DNA of 9,396 bases from Spirochaetae bacterium HGW-Spirochaetae-9. Its GTDB lineage: Bacteria > Spirochaetota > Spirochaetia > Treponematales > Rectinemataceae. The stretch lies in NCBI GenBank assembly GCA_002839205.1, contig PGXP01000047.1, positions 1-9,396 on the forward strand. The letters are read 5' to 3'. Positions 5,537-9,396 of the stretch are shown here, in pieces. Under the pieces are notes generated by a model. The model ran no database searches. It had not been told where the DNA came from and saw only the letters and a list, made by a program, of their open reading frames with translations. Position 1 is the stretch's first letter. Each line of letters begins with the position of its first letter. Made by a program: the position numbers and the translations under genes.

Positions 5537-8461
5537 GTGAAAATCATGCCAAAACCCTGTCTTCGCGGTGGAATACAAAGTCTATTCCTCGCCTTCTTTG
5601 CGATGGCAGCCCTGGGATTCCTGGCCTTTGTGCCTCTGACGCCGGCTGACTGCCAAGCCGTTTCCTCCCTGACCAAGGTTCAGCACCTGAGGACGGAAGC
5701 TTTCGATATCTATTTCCCCGACTCACTCGCAGGATATGGCTTGAGGCTCGCAGGATTTGCCGACGATGTACTGGCCGATCTGGAGAGCTTTTTCGGGAAC
5801 CCAGCCTCCAGTTTCCCATCGATTCGACCCTATGGCGGAAAGCGGATTCCCGTCCTGCTCAGCGATGTCGAATATTCCCTGAACGGTTATTTCACGCCCT
5901 ATTCGTCGAATAGGATCGTCATATACCCAAAGGCCGCGGGGCTTTCAGGTCAGCTTGCATCCTTCGAAGACGAATTGCGCTCGGTTTTCATCCACGAATT
6001 GACCCACATCGTAACCCTGAACATGCGAACGCCTTTATGGTCGACGCTGGCCAGCCTGGCCGGCGATGCCGTCAGCCCCGCATCGTGGGTAATGCCCAAC
6101 GCTCTCGTGGAAGGGACGGCCGTGTGGATAGAGAGCGGGCGCGGGCCGGGCGGGAACCTGGCAGGAGCCACAGATGGCGGCAGCCTCGCCGCTGCAGGGA
6201 GGCTGAGTGACCCCGCCGCCCTTGAGCCCGTTTTCCTGGACCTGTCGCAGGGAAGGCGGCGGGGTCTCTGGGACATATCGGGTATGGCGGATCACCCTGG
6301 CGCCGGAAGCCTGCCCTATCTCTATGGTGGCCTCTTTGCCCGATTCATGGAAGACCGCTACGGAAGCGAAAGCGTGGCTGAGCTCTGGCGTGGGGCAGCA
6401 AAGGGCAATGTATTTGCAGGTTTCTACGGAACGGCCACGACGCGCGGATTACTCGAGCGGGTTACTGGACAGCAGCCAGCCACGCTCTGGGAGGCTTTTC
6501 TCGACTGGGTGGAAGCCCTGGCCGTGAATCCCCGCGCCACGAGCGATAGCGTCCTCGACGCGACTGGCGCACGATTCGGCAGCTTCTGCGCTGACAAAGA
6601 TCGGCTCTTCTATCTCGACCAGGAAGCTCGGGCTGTCTTCTCGCTGGATCTCACCGACAAAACCTCACGACCGGTCCGACTCTTCCCTGCCGATGGCTAC
6701 CTCGAGGAGATGAGGCTGTCGGAAGATGGATTCTCCCTCGAGCTGTCCTGGATCAGGAAGGATCAGCACGGCAAAATACTGCCCGCCGCCTGGACCTGGG
6801 ACATAGCCCGTCGGAAGCTTATCTATGTCGGGGATCGCCCGATCGAGGAAGCCGGGGCCGCGATAACCAATCTACAGCACGGTTCCCCGTCTCCCTTTCT
6901 CTACGCGCGACACCACGACCCGAACTCAGGCTGGGACTACGGCCTTGTCAGGCTGGGTGCCCGTGCCTATCTCGCCCGCGTCTCACCCGGTGGAGAGATG
7001 GAAATCTTAGGCAGCCCTCTCGCCTCTATCCGGTCAATGTCGTTATGGTCTCAGTATTCAGTGGCCAGAAAAGAGACAGAGGACATCCGCATCGTCATGA
7101 GCACCGCCCTTCCGGGTAGCCTTTCACGAATCGCCATCCTCGACGCCGGAACCGGGGGCTGGCATCTCTATGTCCAAAAAGACGCGCCTGAGGGAGGCGC
7201 TTCCAGCCCCATCCTCTCCGGCAAAACGCATATCATCTACAGGGCGGGTCTCGCCGATGGACGGCAGGAGCTTCGCGTTGCCGATGCGGACGAAAACCGG
7301 CTCGCTTCGGATTACGAAGCCATCGACGCAATGTGGAAGCCCCTTGAAACAGCGCGCCGGGAATTATTGACCGAAGAGAAAAAGCCCGACGCCGCCGAAA
7401 AGTTCAAGTCCGTCTTTTTTCCTCGTCTCCTGTCATCGAGCCGCTTCCCCTATGCAGACAATGAATCCATCGGCCTTACCTTCCAGGGCCACGACCTCAC
7501 GGAACGCCTCGCATGGAAGGCCGCCATGGGGTGGGATTTCAGGGCTGCCTTGCCTGAAGCCTCTCTCGCCCTCGGCCTCTCCATCGATGAACAGTACTTT
7601 GCCCTCGCCTTCGCCGACGCGGTCCAATCCGTTTCGGGCGGAGCCGCGCGCATTCTCTCGGCGGGGCTTGGCCATAGCTGGACGCGCTCCCTGATGCCCA
7701 TAAGCAAACGAATATGGACAGGCTCCACGCTGCGCTTCGCCGGCCTCGAAACCGACTATTCCATCGCCGATTATTTTCGTCCTTCCTTTTCCTACACATC
7801 GATCGGCGGCGGAATCGACGCAGGCTATTCGACGATGAGCCTCCGGCCCTTCGCTCCCTTCGACAGGCAGGGCGTCTCCCTCTCCGCCAGCCTCGATTAC
7901 GAGCTTCTGCCTGGCACCGCCTCCGCGTCCTCCTTTTCGGGAGCCCTGTCCATCGCCCTGCCCCGCCCCGCGTCGATCCTCTCGCTGTACGGAACCTTCG
8001 CCCCGGGCGAAAAACTCCTTTTCCATCCTTCCGGTCGCTATTATTCCGTCGCGGGTCAAACCTACCCTTCGGCGATCGCGGCTTCCTACCCCGCGTACAA
8101 AGCCTATGAAGACCTGGATTCGGGTTCGCCCTGGTACTGCTTCGGCGAGCTAGCCGCCCGCCCCGTCACCTTCGAGCTCTGGAATATGCTGGGCCCTGTG
8201 CCCATGCCCTTTCTTCCCTCCTGGACCCTGCGCAGGATTTCCTTGTGGACGGGCCTGCGGGCCGCCCTCCTCGACCGGGGAGGATCGCCCGCCTTGCCCT
8301 CATCGGCCTTCGCCCGCATGGAAATCGACGCCGCCCTCCTCGCTGGGCTTGCGGCGGAAGGTCACCTTGGGCTAAACCTTGAGGCTTCCTGGGCTTTCGC
8401 CCCCGAATTGGCGGGCGGGCAGAGAATAAGCCTGGATTTCGGTTTTGGAGTAAGCTACTGA
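5537..8461 (+). CDS. Predicted outer-membrane protein: gluzincin peptidase, beta-propeller-like middle, C-terminal beta-barrel
   Basis: The 974-residue protein has an N-terminal signal segment (basic MKIMPKPCLR, then a hydrophobic stretch at about 14-34, small residues near 36-41). Residues about 50-330 look like a peptidase-MA-type gluzincin: FIHELTHIV gives the zinc ligands His153 and His157 and catalytic Glu154, and VEGTAVWIES places the third ligand Glu192 35 residues later. Residues about 340-600 hold short repeated Asp/Gly strands resembling a TolB-like propeller (for example LFYLDQEARAVFSLDL and RIAILDAGTGGWHLYV). From about 630 the sequence alternates hydrophobic and polar residues, is rich in aromatics, and ends in the barrel-like strand ISLDFGFGVSY with a C-terminal aromatic. 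I infer an outer-membrane anchored metalloprotease; its substrate is unknown. The start is GTG 5537, or ATG 5546 in the same frame; neither has a Shine-Dalgarno sequence. Its stop overlaps the next gene's ATG by one base. Confidence 0.75.
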   Translation: MKIMPKPCLRGGIQSLFLAFFAMAALGFLAFVPLTPADCQAVSSLTKVQHLRTEAFDIYFPDSLAGYGLRLAGFADDVLADLESFFGNPASSFPSIRPYGGKRIPVLLSDVEYSLNGYFTPYSSNRIVIYPKAAGLSGQLASFEDELRSVFIHELTHIVTLNMRTPLWSTLASLAGDAVSPASWVMPNALVEGTAVWIESGRGPGGNLAGATDGGSLAAAGRLSDPAALEPVFLDLSQGRRRGLWDISGMADHPGAGSLPYLYGGLFARFMEDRYGSESVAELWRGAAKGNVFAGFYGTATTRGLLERVTGQQPATLWEAFLDWVEALAVNPRATSDSVLDATGARFGSFCADKDRLFYLDQEARAVFSLDLTDKTSRPVRLFPADGYLEEMRLSEDGFSLELSWIRKDQHGKILPAAWTWDIARRKLIYVGDRPIEEAGAAITNLQHGSPSPFLYARHHDPNSGWDYGLVRLGARAYLARVSPGGEMEILGSPLASIRSMSLWSQYSVARKETEDIRIVMSTALPGSLSRIAILDAGTGGWHLYVQKDAPEGGASSPILSGKTHIIYRAGLADGRQELRVADADENRLASDYEAIDAMWKPLETARRELLTEEKKPDAAEKFKSVFFPRLLSSSRFPYADNESIGLTFQGHDLTERLAWKAAMGWDFRAALPEASLALGLSIDEQYFALAFADAVQSVSGGAARILSAGLGHSWTRSLMPISKRIWTGSTLRFAGLETDYSIADYFRPSFSYTSIGGGIDAGYSTMSLRPFAPFDRQGVSLSASLDYELLPGTASASSFSGALSIALPRPASILSLYGTFAPGEKLLFHPSGRYYSVAGQTYPSAIAASYPAYKAYEDLDSGSPWYCFGELAARPVTFELWNMLGPVPMPFLPSWTLRRISLWTGLRAALLDRGGSPALPSSAFARMEIDAALLAGLAAEGHLGLNLEASWAFAPELAGGQRISLDFGFGVSY
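8447..8450 (+). promoter_or_regulatory. Ribosome binding site inside the upstream gene
   Basis: GGAG lies 10 nt before the ATG at 8461, within the last codons of the metalloprotease/barrel gene. Together with the TGATG stop/start overlap it supports translational coupling. Confidence 0.55.
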
Positions 8462-9396
8462 TGTCAACGGCACACAGCGCCCACGTCGATGCCTCACAGA
8501 GGCTGACGCCGCGCATCCGCGATGAGCTGAAGGGCGCGATCGAGTCGGCGGGCGGCAATGAAATCTTCGCCATTGGCAGCCTCGACGAATCCGGCCTCGT
8601 CTGCGATATGGAGATCGTCGCACGCGGAACATCCGACACCGTTCCCGCCCTTGGACCATATTTCGAGAAAGGCTCCGTCCTCATCCACAATCACCCTTCG
8701 GGATTTCTCCAGCCCTCGGACGCCGATGTCGCTATCGCCGCCGAGGCAGGCACCTACGGGGTCGGCAGCTTTATCGTCGACAACGATGTGGCAGAAGTCT
8801 TCATAGTCGCCGAACCGGTGCGAAGGAAGTCCTTCAGGATGCTGGACGAGGAAGGCCTCTCAGGCGCCCTCGACAAGGGAGGCAAGCTCTCCCGGATGAT
8901 GCCGGCCTTCGAGCCCAGGGCATCCCAGATCGCGATGACGGCCGACGTGGCCTCCGTGTTCAACTCGGGCGGAATCCTCGCGGCCGAGGCAGGCACGGGC
9001 GTAGGCAAGTCCTTCGCCTATCTCGTCCCCGCCATGGCATGGGCCCAGGGCAACGAGGAACGAGTTGTCATCTCGACGGCCACGATAAACCTCCAGGACC
9101 AGCTCTTCTCCAAGGACATCCCCCTCGTCTCCTCCATATTCAGGAAAAAACCGAAGACCGTCCTCGTGAAGGGACGAGCCAACTATATCTGCAAGCGCAG
9201 GCTCGGCGAAGCCATAGAGGAGGAAGGCCTCCTCCTCGACGAGGACCAACCCCTCAAGCGCATCCTCGCCTGGGACAACTCGGGCGGTTCTGGCGACAGG
9301 ACGGACCTCCCCTTCCGCGTCGATGACCAGGTATGGTCCAAGGTTTGCTCGGAGGCGGAAACCTGCGTGTCGATCCGATGCCCGAGCCGCGAGCGT
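8461..9396 (+). CDS. JAMM (RadC-like) domain fused to a DinG/XPD-family Fe-S helicase (5' part only)
   Basis: A frame of 312 codons is open to the right edge of the window. Residues about 30-120 form a JAMM/MPN+ metalloprotease-type domain: Glu34 in NEIFAIGS and HNHPSGFLQPSDAD supply His76, His78, Ser86 and Asp89, an exact HxH-x7-SxxD match. A short linker leads to a superfamily 2 helicase: a Q-like region around EPRASQIAM (151-159), Walker A EAGTGVGKS (176-184, Lys183) and motif Ia STATINLQDQL (205-215). The Fe-S domain then begins with Cys244, Cys296, Cys302 and Cys307, the four-cysteine pattern of DinG/XPD 5'-3' DNA helicases. The DEAH box and C-terminal helicase lobe lie beyond the window. 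Helicases of this family unwind damaged or structured DNA. The function of the JAMM domain is unknown here; RadC proteins carry a related fold. The ATG overlaps the upstream stop as TGATG. Confidence 0.88.
   Translation, partial: MSTAHSAHVDASQRLTPRIRDELKGAIESAGGNEIFAIGSLDESGLVCDMEIVARGTSDTVPALGPYFEKGSVLIHNHPSGFLQPSDADVAIAAEAGTYGVGSFIVDNDVAEVFIVAEPVRRKSFRMLDEEGLSGALDKGGKLSRMMPAFEPRASQIAMTADVASVFNSGGILAAEAGTGVGKSFAYLVPAMAWAQGNEERVVISTATINLQDQLFSKDIPLVSSIFRKKPKTVLVKGRANYICKRRLGEAIEEEGLLLDEDQPLKRILAWDNSGGSGDRTDLPFRVDDQVWSKVCSEAETCVSIRCPSRER

Noticed and set aside
5411..5578. N-terminal extension of the small unknown protein to ATG 5488 or TTG 5578.
   Set aside because: The extension has no ribosome site, looks non-coding and at its longest overlaps the divergent gene's start; 5410 is preferred though not proven.
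5637..5655. Possible lipoprotein box around LTPADC in the metalloprotease signal peptide.
   Set aside because: Asp precedes the Cys, which does not fit a lipobox; an ordinary signal peptidase site near residues 37-41 is more likely.
7433..8059. A 208-codon minus-strand open frame.
   Set aside because: It is antisense to the barrel region of the 974-residue protein, with a Gly/Arg-rich translation and no motif.

Overview
The window comes from a bacterial chromosome with moderately high GC, densely packed genes and no phage, IS, CRISPR or RNA genes that I can see. The mix of genes suggests a free-living or gut anaerobe, and my tentative placement is Spirochaetota. The reasons are an orphan E2-like acyltransferase of the 'DERxxDG' type that I associate with Clostridia and spirochaetes, an outer-membrane-type metalloprotease/barrel protein, and glycine C-acetyltransferase. 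This placement is inference from gene content, with no marker gene to confirm it.

Layout. (1) 1-897, minus: a partial Ddl-like ATP-grasp ligase with a TTG start, divergent from the next gene. (2) 1056-1970, plus: a stand-alone E2-like acyltransferase-fold protein whose promoter places the transcription start almost on its AUG. (3) 2019-5410, minus: a compact cluster read in the order small unknown protein, exonuclease III/AP endonuclease, rhomboid protease, glycine C-acetyltransferase (kbl), FmdB-type zinc ribbon. The first four are 9-21 bp apart and look like one operon. The zinc-ribbon gene appears to have its own promoter, embedded in a terminator-like hairpin at the end of kbl. (4) 5537-9396, plus: a divergent pair made of a 974-residue secreted gluzincin/propeller/barrel protein and, overlapping it by one base, a JAMM-domain/DinG-type helicase fusion cut by the window end.

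The genes do not form one obvious pathway. The most notable items are the RadC-like JAMM metalloprotease domain fused to an iron-sulfur XPD/DinG-family helicase, and its translational coupling to a predicted outer-membrane metalloprotease. Other points of interest are the E2-like protein with Glu where the catalytic His belongs, and the Ddl-like ligase that lacks the usual N-terminal substrate motifs. Internal operon genes have good Shine-Dalgarno sequences. Three likely first genes (1056, 5410 and 5537) lack them, which hints at leaderless or near-leaderless transcripts.
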